A DNA stretch of 12,492 bases, taken from NCBI GenBank assembly GCA_016926235.1, contig JAFGOZ010000263.1, positions 1 through 12,492 on the forward strand, in the 5' to 3' direction. Made by a program: the position numbers and the translations under genes. Source of the DNA: Bacteroidales bacterium. Its GTDB lineage: Bacteria; Bacteroidota; Bacteroidia; Bacteroidales; UBA10428. Position 1 is the first letter of the stretch, and every line of letters begins with the position of its first letter. Shown here in pieces: positions 1 through 6,257 of the stretch. Under the pieces are notes generated by a model, which saw nothing but the letters and a program-made list of their open reading frames with translations, did not search any database and was not told the origin of the DNA.

Positions 1-66
1 GTAATGTGTATAATACAGAAATACTGGATTAAATTTTTGTATGACATATAATATGTATGAATATTT

Positions 67-100
67 TTGTAACAAAGAGTTAATCATATTCGTATAAGTA
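67..100 (+). promoter_or_regulatory. Phage-type promoter TGTAAC-N17-CGTATAA
   Basis: TTGTAAC (67-73) is followed after 17 nt by CGTATAAGTA (91-100). It is the only plus-strand member of a promoter family found ten times in the window. It lies about 60 nt before the first plus-strand gene and would drive the two small membrane-protein genes. Function is inferred from recurrence and placement. Confidence 0.75.
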
Positions 101-158
101 TTATATTTGCATAGAATTGCAAGTGTAAAATATTCTAATAATAAAAATTTGCAGCACC

Positions 159-359
159 ATGATAGGATTATTAATTTACCTGATAGGATTTTTCGTAGCA
201 TTAATAATGAGCGTGAATATAATTAGTGATGATGTAGGCAGGATAAGTTGTGGGGAAACCATAGCATGTTTTGTTATAGGGTTATTCAGTTGGGTAGGTG
301 TATTAGCGTTATGGGTAGGGCAGAATTTAAAGAATGGTAAATCTAGGGCAGAGGAATAG
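159..359 (+). CDS. Small two-helix membrane protein
   Basis: A 66-aa hypothetical protein, family not recognised. Two hydrophobic segments are visible, at about residues 3-23 and 34-54, joined by a short polar loop with an Asp-Asp pair, and the C-terminus is basic and polar (KNGKSRAEE). It would sit in the inner membrane as a hairpin. The ATG follows an A-rich leader rather than a Shine-Dalgarno sequence. It resembles the next gene: both have an LIY motif in helix 1, a DD after helix 1 and FSW-x-G-x-x-AL in helix 2, so the two are probably diverged tandem paralogues transcribed together from the promoter at 67-100. A holin or exclusion role is possible but nothing in the sequence proves it. 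Confidence 0.7.
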   Translation: MIGLLIYLIGFFVALIMSVNIISDDVGRISCGETIACFVIGLFSWVGVLALWVGQNLKNGKSRAEE

Positions 360-376
360 TTTTTAAATAAAAAATA

Positions 377-631
377 ATGATAGAAGATTATAATTCAGCA
401 TATCAACAGCCAACGTTTTGGAGCTGGGTATTTTTAATTTATTTCTTTGGGGTGATAGCAACATGTTTGTATGCTATTGTCACGATGGATGATTTATCTT
501 TCTCGAAGGGGAAGAAGTTTAATTGGAGTTCCATGTTGATGGTAATATTTCTTTCTGCATTTAGTTGGTTTGGTTTCACAGCGTTAATTAAATTTGATAC
601 CAAGCATCCAACCAATGATAAGAGATTATAA
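377..631 (+). CDS. Small two-helix membrane protein, likely paralogue of upstream gene
   Basis: An 84-aa hypothetical protein starting 17 nt after the previous stop codon, with the leader TTTTTAAATAAAAAATA just before ATG. Hydrophobic segments lie at about residues 15-36 and 52-72; the linker (MDDLSFSKGKKF) and the C-terminus (KFDTKHPTNDKRL) are polar. It shares LIY, DD and FSW-x-G-x-x-AL with the 66-aa neighbour in the same order, which suggests duplication followed by divergence. Co-transcription is likely because no promoter or terminator separates them. It is the last plus-strand gene before the convergent, motif-rich intergenic region. Function unknown. Confidence 0.7.
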   Translation: MIEDYNSAYQQPTFWSWVFLIYFFGVIATCLYAIVTMDDLSFSKGKKFNWSSMLMVIFLSAFSWFGFTALIKFDTKHPTNDKRL

Positions 632-937
632 GTATCGTACAATAACTATCTATAGTATTGGACATTACATAATTTTATTTAAAGCCGTACATTAGGTGTC
701 GTACAATAAGTGCTTTTAATTCTGTACATTGCGATGGGTTAATGTCGTACAATAGGCGAAATATTTAAATTAAAAATGTCGTACAATAATTTATATCTGG
801 ACAGCAGTTCAGATTTTTTTGTACATTGGCAAGATAGTTTTTAAATAAAAACATCGGACATTGGTAGAATAAAAAAATGCTCCGGGTTAGGGAGCATTCG
901 GACATTGCCTACAACAATCTTCGGACATTGCTGCAGA
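632..937. repeat. Gene-free convergent region with 11 GTACAATA / GGACATTG repeats
   Basis: No credible gene lies in these 306 nt. On the plus strand the degenerate octamer G(T/G)ACA(A/T)T(A/G) starts at 637, 660, 687, 701, 724, 747, 781, 821, 856, 900 and 923. Four of the ten intervals are exactly 23 nt. Copies in the left half are mostly TCGTACAATA; those at the right are CGGACATTG. A leftward terminator (870-897) is embedded among them. The region separates plus-strand from minus-strand transcription. Iterons of an origin, operators or a packaging signal are all possible; none is proved. Confidence 0.7.
870..897 (-). terminator. Intrinsic terminator of the leftward transcript
   Basis: ATGCTCC (877-883) pairs with GGAGCAT (891-897) around a 7-nt loop. 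The seven A residues at 871-877 become a U-tract on the minus strand. It ends the minus-strand transcript of the 138-aa gene. The 17-mer GAATAAAAAAATGCTCC here recurs exactly in the rIIB terminator at 4414-4430. Confidence 0.8.
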
Positions 938-1354
938 TTAGATATTCCAGTTAGGTGGATTTTTCTTCCAGCGTTTAAGATATAGTTCATCTAGGTCTTC
1001 AAGTATTTTGAAGCATCGATTTTTCAGGAGAGTATAAGGGCGGTGTAATTTCTCATAGTGGTCATTGAATAGTTTCTTTGAGAGTTCTGGTGCGTTGAGG
1101 AATTTCATTGTGTAGTGGCTTTCGATTTCCTCTTCTAATCTAAAGACGGGGATTGAAAGTGTTCCCACGTAGTCTAGGATTCTTACAGTTTCTTCGTAGA
1201 GGGTGGAATGGATTTTGTCGTTAATGTTGTTGTTAGTTTCTAGGTCTTTAATGTTATGTTTTAGAGATTCAATTACTTCATCTGCCTTTTTTAGCTGACT
1301 GCTATGGTCAGGCAGTTTGAACACAGGCATTTCCAATTTAGTATCAACAGACAT
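938..1354 (-). CDS. Hypothetical coiled-coil protein
   Basis: A 138-aa protein of unknown family. Residues about 18-75 are rich in Lys, Glu, Asp and Leu with heptad-like spacing (KKADEVIESLKHNIKDLE), and a second charged helical part covers residues 70-130, so it looks all-helical and possibly oligomeric. No catalytic motif or membrane segment is seen. It is the last gene of the leftward block and is followed by a terminator. Its leader has no CGTATAA promoter, but the 80 nt upstream contain TTTTAATTAAGAT twice. Expression may depend on readthrough from the macro-domain gene. Confidence 0.7.
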   Translation of the reverse strand: MSVDTKLEMPVFKLPDHSSQLKKADEVIESLKHNIKDLETNNNINDKIHSTLYEETVRILDYVGTLSIPVFRLEEEIESHYTMKFLNAPELSKKLFNDHYEKLHRPYTLLKNRCFKILEDLDELYLKRWKKNPPNWNI

Positions 1355-1436
1355 ATATGATATTTAGTTTAGCATTTCATGTTATTTTTAATTAAGATGT
1401 TGAGTTTGTTTTAATTAAGATAAGTTATCTGTAGTT

Positions 1437-1892
1437 TTACTTGAGGTCGTAGACATATGTATCCACGGTAATGACTTCATGAATTATCTTTTCAATCTCT
1501 TCCCAGCGACCTCCAGCTAATCCACATCCTATTCTGGGCATGTGTAGTGTAGCACCAACTACATTGGCCAGAATGTCAACACTCATCAGTGCTTCCCGGA
1601 CTGCAGCGTAACGGATTGGTGGGTTACCATTTTTATCGAGACCCACCCCATGTTGTCCAATCATGTTGGCGACAACGATATCGTCTTCTACCTGAACTAC
1701 TCTGACATGGCCGAGGATTCGCTCATCTGCAGACATACTACGATAACTTTCTTCAGGTGCTTTCCACTTCTTAGAGATGGCGATGACAAATCCTGCTCCC
1801 CATTTATTAGCGTCATTACATATATGACAAATAATTTTAATTCCAGAACCAACAGGATTGGTTGCATCACCAATTAAATAATTAATTTTCAT
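1437..1892 (-). CDS. Macro-domain protein (ADP-ribose binding / ADP-ribosyl hydrolase-like)
   Basis: A 151-aa single macro domain, the full usual length. Seen motifs: GDAT (residues 8-11) at the adenine site, HICND (23-27), WGAGFV (31-36) and MPRIGCGLAGG (118-128) at the distal ribose/phosphate loop. These match the ALC1/Poa1-type macro domains that bind ADP-ribose or remove ADP-ribosyl or phosphate groups. The ATG at 1892 is chosen; an upstream in-frame TTG would add six residues but lies inside the overlapping HNH gene. The ATG overlaps the last 11 nt of that gene, so translation may be coupled. Phage macro proteins could reverse host ADP-ribosylation defence or recycle NAD products; which applies here is inference. 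Confidence 0.88.
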   Translation of the reverse strand: MKINYLIGDATNPVGSGIKIICHICNDANKWGAGFVIAISKKWKAPEESYRSMSADERILGHVRVVQVEDDIVVANMIGQHGVGLDKNGNPPIRYAAVREALMSVDILANVVGATLHMPRIGCGLAGGRWEEIEKIIHEVITVDTYVYDLK

Positions 1893-2475
1893 TTGGGTTG
1901 TTTTTAGCAATTAATTTACAGAGTAAAATAAAATGTTTTTGATTAAAAACATTCTTCATTATATTAACATCCTTATGAACCCATTGGACATTTCCTTCAA
2001 CGTATCCAACTTTTGAATCAATACGGTCTAATGATGCTGTTGTTTCAGAAGATTTTTTATTTGATGTGGCAAATATTATTGGTAACCCTGATAATGCACA
2101 TTTACGATTTTGCTGTAAATATAATTTCCACGCATATTCCATGCTAACATTAATTGAATATCCTCTTTTTTTTGCACGGTTTTTTATTGTTCCCCAATAT
2201 TTTCCATTAATTTCCTCATAACCTTTATATAAAACACTATTTTTTCCTCTTGTTTTATCATACTGGTCTCTTCTACAACCGCAAGATGTAGTTCTTCCCT
2301 TAATAATTGCAATAGGGGATGTGTTGAAATTTTTATTCCCACAATTCGTACACTCGCAAATTGCTCTCCAAGGATGTTTTTTTGTTGATTTATCATCCCG
2401 GATGATATCTCGAACAATTAAAAACCCAAATTTTTGGTTAATCAATTGTTGATATATTGTTGTTGTTTTTAACAT
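1882..2475 (-). CDS. HNH homing-type endonuclease with N-terminal zinc-binding region
   Basis: A 197-aa protein. Residues 35-67 contain C40-x-C42-xx-C45 and C65-G-C67, an arrangement common at the N-terminus of free-standing phage HNH proteins. The C-terminal nuclease shows C126-x-LSG, SLDRID (148-153) and GYVEGNVQWVH (157-167), then N171, a typical HNH core for metal-dependent DNA cleavage. It likely acts as a selfish homing nuclease rather than in phage growth. It sits immediately upstream of, and overlaps, the macro gene, and has its own host-like promoter at 2534-2564. The long leader between promoter and ATG is AT-rich. Its target site cannot be read from the sequence. Confidence 0.88.
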   Translation of the reverse strand: MLKTTTIYQQLINQKFGFLIVRDIIRDDKSTKKHPWRAICECTNCGNKNFNTSPIAIIKGRTTSCGCRRDQYDKTRGKNSVLYKGYEEINGKYWGTIKNRAKKRGYSINVSMEYAWKLYLQQNRKCALSGLPIIFATSNKKSSETTASLDRIDSKVGYVEGNVQWVHKDVNIMKNVFNQKHFILLCKLIAKNNPNEN

Positions 2476-2533
2476 TGCTAATATAAATACTGAAGCTTTA
2501 AATAAAAATCATTATTGGCATTAATTAATAAAA

Positions 2534-2564
2534 CAAATATAGTATTAAATTTGAAATTACAAAA
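2534..2564 (-). promoter_or_regulatory. Bacteroidota-type promoter (TTTTG-N18-TATATTTG)
   Basis: On the minus strand TTTTG (2560-2564) is followed after 18 nt by TATATTTG (2534-2541), matching the Bacteroidota housekeeping consensus of a -33 TTTG and a -7 TAnnTTTG. It lies 59 nt before the HNH start and would drive HNH plus macro. It differs from the CGTATAA promoters elsewhere in the window, consistent with recruitment of the host polymerase. Confidence 0.55.
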
Positions 2565-2584
2565 TGTTACTTTATCAACAGTAA

Positions 2585-2803
2585 TTATTTTTCTGAGTGG
2601 TACTCGGATGCCATTCCAGATTCTGATGAGAGGTTGTCATTCAGGAGTCGGACAATGCGTTCGGCCATTTTGTTCCCTACAGCTTTCTTCATATTGGTTA
2701 CAACCAGTACAATCTCTTCTTGTTGTTTACCGTCAGCTCCCATAGTTAACCGTACAATGGGAGTCGGGGAATATTTCCTTTTGTTCTTAGATATAGCGTA
2801 CAT
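2585..2803 (-). CDS. Hypothetical small basic protein
   Basis: A 72-aa protein, not recognised. The N-terminus is basic (SKNKRKYSPTP), followed by a beta-like stretch (VRLTMGADGKQQEEIVLVV) and a helical C-terminal half rich in Asn, Lys and Arg. No membrane segment or cysteine motif. ATG follows TTAAATAAAAATAGCCACA, an A-rich leader. It starts 12 nt after the 148-aa gene ends, so the two are probably one transcript. Function unknown. Confidence 0.6.
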   Translation of the reverse strand: MYAISKNKRKYSPTPIVRLTMGADGKQQEEIVLVVTNMKKAVGNKMAERIVRLLNDNLSSESGMASEYHSEK

Positions 2804-2814
2804 TGTGGCTATTT

Positions 2815-3261
2815 TTATTTAACAATAGTTATTGATTCGATATGGTCTCCTACGATTGTATCCGGAACATCAATTATACGATATACCTCGTAGCTACCAT
2901 TATAGACAGTCCCTAATAATTTAATTTTAACCAGTACTAAGTAATATGATTTTTCATTTCCATACCACGGCCAATTAAGTTGCATCTCTTTGTAGAATGC
3001 ACGGGCAGATTTTTTGTCAGTAAATGCACAGGTTTTCCCCACATAATTTTTATTGTAGAAGGAACATCGCTGCAATGGATACATATTCAAGTCAGTTGAC
3101 CAGAAATTAGATAATCTTTCACAATATTCTGGTGGATGTGGTACTTGTCCCACTTCGATTTGCTGACCCGTAAAGGTACTATAGAAATTACCTTTACCAT
3201 CAGTTGCCATTACTTTATAGCCAATACGTTTTTTGGTGATGGTATTATAAACTGTGCACAT
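2815..3261 (-). CDS. Hypothetical protein
   Basis: A 148-aa soluble protein of unknown function. The N-terminal half opens with a beta-rich stretch (RIGYKVMATDGKGNFYSTFTG) resembling the opening of a loose group of small phage proteins that start with a YKV-x-x-x-DGK-x-x-S/YS pattern; the resemblance is from memory and weak. The middle holds several Cys and aromatic residues (YCERLSNFW, RCSFYNKNY, KTCAFTD) without a clear metal-site spacing. The end is again beta-like (SYYLVLVKIKLLGTVYNGSYEVYRI). The leader AATTTAAAATAAAAACAAT immediately precedes ATG. It belongs to the run of small minus-strand genes between 2585 and 3942. Confidence 0.7.
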   Translation of the reverse strand: MCTVYNTITKKRIGYKVMATDGKGNFYSTFTGQQIEVGQVPHPPEYCERLSNFWSTDLNMYPLQRCSFYNKNYVGKTCAFTDKKSARAFYKEMQLNWPWYGNEKSYYLVLVKIKLLGTVYNGSYEVYRIIDVPDTIVGDHIESITIVK

Positions 3262-3296
3262 ATTGTTTTTATTTTAAATTGGTTAGGATGTTTTAA

Positions 3297-3797
3297 TTAA
3301 AGTTTTAGTTTACTTGGGTTAAAATCTTCTTTTAATTTGGTAATTTTTCGGATACCAATCTCAGCAATTTTTTCATCAGTAGATGTATAGCACGCCATTA
3401 TAATCATTCCGTATAGATAGTCATCCAAGGACTTCTCCGGGAACTTATTTGCTTTATATAAATCAATTGCTTCCTTAAGCTTATTTCTTTGAAGCAGATT
3501 TATTATAGTTACAGCAAAATTGCGTGTCCTGTAGCATTTTATGTTGAATTTGTATTGAAGCAATTCCCTTTGAATATTTCCTGCTATCATAGTCATTACC
3601 ATTCCGGAAAAGATTGGTGACAATATTATGGCCATTAATCCCATCATAATATATGGTGAATTCCAATCAGCAGTAAAATGCGCTCGAATGATAAATATTG
3701 TTGTCAAAAAGAAAAAGAATGCTAAGATAGTTAAGTATGAAAGTCTGGTCAAGACTTTAAATCTTTTCTTGAGTTGACGTTTTCTAGTTGCTGTCAT
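3297..3797 (-). CDS. Membrane protein with two helices and cytoplasmic C-terminal domain
   Basis: A 166-aa hypothetical protein. A strongly basic N-terminus (TATRKRQLKKRFK) precedes two hydrophobic segments at about residues 18-40 and 47-71. By the positive-inside rule both ends would be cytoplasmic. Residues 75-166 form a soluble, probably helical domain (LLQRNKLKEAIDLYKANKFPEKSLDDYLYGMIIMAC) with a feel of a TPR-like helix pair, though too short to assign. The leader TTTTAATTAAAACAAT abuts ATG. It follows the 42-aa membrane peptide by 16 nt; the two could form a membrane pair. No lysis or superinfection-exclusion family is recognised. Confidence 0.7.
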   Translation of the reverse strand: MTATRKRQLKKRFKVLTRLSYLTILAFFFFLTTIFIIRAHFTADWNSPYIMMGLMAIILSPIFSGMVMTMIAGNIQRELLQYKFNIKCYRTRNFAVTIINLLQRNKLKEAIDLYKANKFPEKSLDDYLYGMIIMACYTSTDEKIAEIGIRKITKLKEDFNPSKLKL

Positions 3798-3813
3798 ATT
3801 GTTTTAATTAAAA

Positions 3814-3942
3814 TCATTTCTTATTGAAGGGGAATCTCCCGGCAAGATATGCCATTAATAATCCAAATGTCAATGCGCCCAAGAAGATAAGTCCCATTAT
3901 TAATAATGCTTGTCCGTCAGTAATTGTTTGAGTGGTTTCCAT
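3814..3942 (-). CDS. 42-aa single-pass membrane peptide
   Basis: A short reading frame encoding a 42-aa peptide: polar N-terminus (METTQTITDG), one hydrophobic helix at about residues 11-34 (LLIMGLIFLGALTFGLLMAYL) and a basic tail (GRFPFNKK). Composition and length fit a real one-pass membrane protein. The leader ATTTTAATTAAAATAT is the same type as that of the flanking gene, and spacing to both neighbours is tight (16-17 nt), which supports coding. Orientation would place the N-terminus outside and the basic tail in the cytoplasm. Function unknown; a small membrane regulator or lysis accessory is possible. Confidence 0.6.
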   Translation of the reverse strand: METTQTITDGQALLIMGLIFLGALTFGLLMAYLAGRFPFNKK

Positions 3943-3959
3943 ATATTTTAATTAAAATG

Positions 3960-4358
3960 TTATTTTACTTGAAGACCACATTGAGGACACCAACGTTTTC
4001 CTTCTTCCACATATGTGGGCATATCTCTGCCGTCACAATTACAGAATTCATGGCTGTCGATTTGTTGTGGGTCAATTCTGAAATCGATTTCAGTTTGTTT
4101 GTATTTATTTTTCTTTGCCAGTTCGATTTCAATTCTATCGATGTACATTAACACACCGTCAATACTTAGCTTCTGAACGTTATAACTGTATTGAAGCAAA
4201 TCACTTGCAGTACTTATTGTTCCAATTGGAATGTCGGGATGTAATTTACAGAGAGTCTCTAATCTTTTTCTCATACGAGCTTCAAGTGCTACTTGTTCTT
4301 TTTTAAGCTCGTTATATTCTTTCCTGTAATCTTTTCCTGTTTTTTTAGTTGATGACAT
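3960..4358 (-). CDS. Hypothetical protein with N-terminal coiled coil and C-terminal zinc ribbon
   Basis: A 132-aa protein. Residues 8-38 are a charged helix likely to form a coiled coil (KEYNELKKEQVALEARMRKR). The C-terminus has C106-x-C108 and C124-PQ-C127 followed by Gly, the layout of a small zinc ribbon that usually contacts nucleic acid or a polymerase partner. Ile/Leu-rich helices lie between. It has its own CGTATAA promoter 20 nt upstream and is first of the leftward run of small genes down to about 2585. A transcription or DNA-binding role is plausible, but no family is recognised. Confidence 0.7.
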   Translation of the reverse strand: MSSTKKTGKDYRKEYNELKKEQVALEARMRKRLETLCKLHPDIPIGTISTASDLLQYSYNVQKLSIDGVLMYIDRIEIELAKKNKYKQTEIDFRIDPQQIDSHEFCNCDGRDMPTYVEEGKRWCPQCGLQVK

Positions 4359-4377
4359 TGGGGTAATTGTTTAAATA

Positions 4378-4407
4378 TTATACGATGGACTTTCAGATTT
4401 GTTACAA
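4378..4407 (-). promoter_or_regulatory. Phage-type promoter TGTAAC-N16-CGTATAA
   Basis: On the minus strand TTTGTAAC is followed by 16 nt and CGTATAATA; the -7 box complement is 4378-4384 and the -33 box complement 4401-4406. It lies directly downstream of the rIIB terminator and 20 nt before the zinc-ribbon gene, restarting transcription after rIIB. Confidence 0.75.
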
Positions 4408-4416
4408 ATGAATGAA

Positions 4417-4451
4417 TAAAAAAATGCTCCGTACATTGGGGTACGGAGCAT
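4417..4451 (-). terminator. Intrinsic terminator after rIIB
   Basis: A perfect 11-bp stem (4424-4434 with 4441-4451) with a 6-nt loop; A residues at 4418-4424 give a U-tract on the minus strand. It ends rIIB transcription 21 nt after the stop. The left arm shares 17 identical nt with the terminator at 870-897. Confidence 0.9.
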
Positions 4452-4471
4452 TGAGAGAAAAACACAAGCAA

Positions 4472-5671
4472 TTATGATATGTCAAATAATCTTGTTTCAA
4501 GTATCTTGACGAGTTCGGACATTGGCCGTACTTCTTCTTCTGCATTAATTGCAGTCTGAATCGGCTTTTCATCGGCACGTACATTGGCAACCATCTTTTC
4601 CAGTTCTTCTGCCTCATGGGTACAATAATCACTTTCAAAGTACTTCTGCTCAATGATGTCGATTTTGTCATTCTCATAGGTTGCGTAGGCAAAGGGAAAG
4701 TATTCACTTACCCTCATTTTACTGTGGTCGTAGTTAGGTACTGCAACCACATTTGCGGGATTGACAAGGCAGGCAAGGATTATACTTCTGCCATTATTGC
4801 CGAATCTTTCAACATAGGCAGTTGCACCACAATGCAGACCGTATGAACAATCAACTGCGGGGTCACTGTCGCATTCCTTGCGTTCCATTACAACAGGTTT
4901 GCCAAGTACAATGCTCATTTTGCGAGTATGCATATCCGTGTAAACCGGAACATCATCAGCAGCTTCAACTTCATCGGTGAGAATGTTGTCGTACATATCA
5001 CCAAGTTTGCCGAGAATGCTAACATTCTTTTCAACTTCATTCCAACTATTGGCAGTTTCGGTTTTGGTAATACCGTACTTGTCAATTTCATTGAGGTACT
5101 GGAATACCACATACTTATTGGGTGCACATTTCCAATCCTTTTTCACGTGAAGCCACTGGTTGGTGATAAATTCGGACAAACGATTGGTTTTCTTTTCCTT
5201 GCTTTCATCCTTGCGGTATACTGCCTTGTACACCACCATGTAACCTTTGTCGGTCAAAACAAAGTCATGGGTTGTGATGAAGTCAAACAGGCTCTTGCGT
5301 ACCCTTACATCGGGGTTAATCATCAGGAGTTTCCAGAAGTTGATAATTGCATCCATAGGATAACCATTTTCATGGTATTCTTTGATAACATCAACCAATG
5401 TCATTGGCAGCGGAGTGTTGAATCCTGCAAGATATACTTCATTGTTTTCAACATCGGTTTCCAGACCTGCAACCAATGCAATGCGCAGTTTCTCATTCAG
5501 ATAACATCTGATTGCTTTCAGGTTGGCATCATTGGGGTCAGCTTTGGCTTTCAATACGATACGGTAGAGTTCATCAGCTTCTTTTGGCGAGCCACAATTC
5601 TTTTTCTGAAGTTTGCCGTCAATACTGATGTTTACTACGTTTCCGTTTTTAATTGCATTAATGTTTTTCAT
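4472..5671 (-). CDS. rIIB: rIIB-like protein
   Basis: A 399-aa homologue of T4 rIIB, which works with rIIA at the membrane in lysis timing and superinfection/prophage exclusion; its biochemical activity is not established. Matching blocks: an LFDFI-x-x-HDF-x-L-T-DKGY segment at 128-144, then D274-C-S-YGLHC (to 281) followed by AYVERFG, and VNPANVVAVP...KMRVSEY (303-324). Compared with T4 rIIB as I recall it (312 aa), it lacks the N-terminal helix-turn-helix, has an extra segment of about 85 residues at roughly 155-240, and has a C-terminal acidic tail of about 75 residues. It has its own promoter 44 nt upstream and a strong terminator. An endonuclease gene separates it from rIIA. Confidence 0.88.
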   Translation of the reverse strand: MKNINAIKNGNVVNISIDGKLQKKNCGSPKEADELYRIVLKAKADPNDANLKAIRCYLNEKLRIALVAGLETDVENNEVYLAGFNTPLPMTLVDVIKEYHENGYPMDAIINFWKLLMINPDVRVRKSLFDFITTHDFVLTDKGYMVVYKAVYRKDESKEKKTNRLSEFITNQWLHVKKDWKCAPNKYVVFQYLNEIDKYGITKTETANSWNEVEKNVSILGKLGDMYDNILTDEVEAADDVPVYTDMHTRKMSIVLGKPVVMERKECDSDPAVDCSYGLHCGATAYVERFGNNGRSIILACLVNPANVVAVPNYDHSKMRVSEYFPFAYATYENDKIDIIEQKYFESDYCTHEAEELEKMVANVRADEKPIQTAINAEEEVRPMSELVKILETRLFDIS

Positions 5672-5714
5672 GTTATTTCTTTTAAAATTATTACTTGTTG
5701 TTTCTCTTTCTTAC

Positions 5715-5745
5715 TTATACGATACAAAGATATAAAATGTTACGT
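5715..5745 (-). promoter_or_regulatory. Phage-type promoter for rIIB
   Basis: CGTAAC, 17 nt, CGTATAAGTA on the minus strand; complements at 5739-5744 and 5715-5721. The -33 box has C in place of the usual first T. It lies between the endonuclease stop codon and rIIB, giving rIIB expression independent of the inserted nuclease gene. Confidence 0.72.
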
Positions 5746-5748
5746 GAA

Positions 5749-6207
5749 TTAATCATTATTTTTTAAATATTCAACTGCTTTTTCTAATTTTTCAAGACTA
5801 TCACTAAATTTTCCCAAGCCTCTGTTACAATAGTTACACAATAAACCACGAATTTTACCTGTTCTATGATTGTGGTCAACAGCTAATCCGTTTTTAAATT
5901 TACTGCTGTGCCTTCCACATATTTTACAACATCCATTTTGTTCTCCATATAATTTATTGTATTGTTCTAATGTAATAGAATATTTTCTTTTCAAATCATT
6001 CTTTCGACATCTTATTTTATGCTCTTCCTGATGTAAAGCATGGTATTGTCTACTTCGCTTCCTTTCTTTCTCAATATTCGAATGATAATATTTTTTTTGA
6101 TATTCTTTTCTATTTTCTTTATTATCAGCATAACGTTCTTTACTTTTTTTCAAAATTTCATCTTTATGCTTTTGATAATAAGTCTGATTTTGTTTTTGAT
6201 TTGTCAT
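5749..6207 (-). CDS. Endonuclease VII-like (His-Me finger) homing-type nuclease
   Basis: A 152-aa protein. Residues 1-75 are an extremely Lys/Glu/Tyr/Arg-rich helix (YYQKHKDEILKKSKERYADN) typical of DNA-binding extensions in this group. The C-terminal domain has C94-KI-C97, LAVDHNHRTGKIRGLLC (catalytic D111-H112-N-H114 region) and C124-NY-C127-N, the two CxxC pairs and His-Me core of the recombination endonuclease VII family. Many phage members of this family are stand-alone mobile nucleases. It sits alone between rIIA and rIIB, which are normally adjacent, so insertion is likely. Its leader contains a 12-bp hairpin (6215-6245) that may limit its expression. Confidence 0.88.
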   Translation of the reverse strand: MTNQKQNQTYYQKHKDEILKKSKERYADNKENRKEYQKKYYHSNIEKERKRSRQYHALHQEEHKIRCRKNDLKRKYSITLEQYNKLYGEQNGCCKICGRHSSKFKNGLAVDHNHRTGKIRGLLCNYCNRGLGKFSDSLEKLEKAVEYLKNND

Positions 6208-6214
6208 AATAATA

Positions 6215-6245
6215 AATTCCTGTGTACATTAAATACACAGGAATT
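6215..6245 (-). promoter_or_regulatory. 12-bp hairpin in the leader of the endonuclease gene
   Basis: A perfect inverted repeat: 6215-6226 pairs with 6234-6245, loop of 7 nt. It lies 12 nt after the rIIA stop and 8 nt before the endonuclease ATG. On the minus strand the 3' arm contains AGGA, a possible Shine-Dalgarno-like sequence, which would be buried in the stem. There is no long U-run, so it could be a weak terminator, an RNA processing site or a translational lock. Confidence 0.65.
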
Positions 6246-6257
6246 CTGAAAAAGGTT

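Noticed and set aside
637..930. CRISPR array
   Set aside because: The repeated unit is only about 8-10 nt and degenerate, intervals vary from 14 to 44 nt, and no cas genes are present.
1893..1910. TTG start six codons upstream for the macro-domain gene
   Set aside because: The domain begins at MKINYLIGDAT from the ATG at 1892, and the TTG lies deeper inside the HNH gene with no special leader.
2615..2660. Hammerhead ribozyme core, because CTGATGAG is present
   Set aside because: No GAAA at the expected position and no flanking helices; it lies within a coding region on the other strand.
4928..5752. A 274-codon open frame on the plus strand opposite rIIB
   Set aside because: It is wholly antisense to a clear rIIB homologue, its protein is Phe/Ile/Cys-rich as expected for the complement of a coding strand, and it has no leader or promoter.
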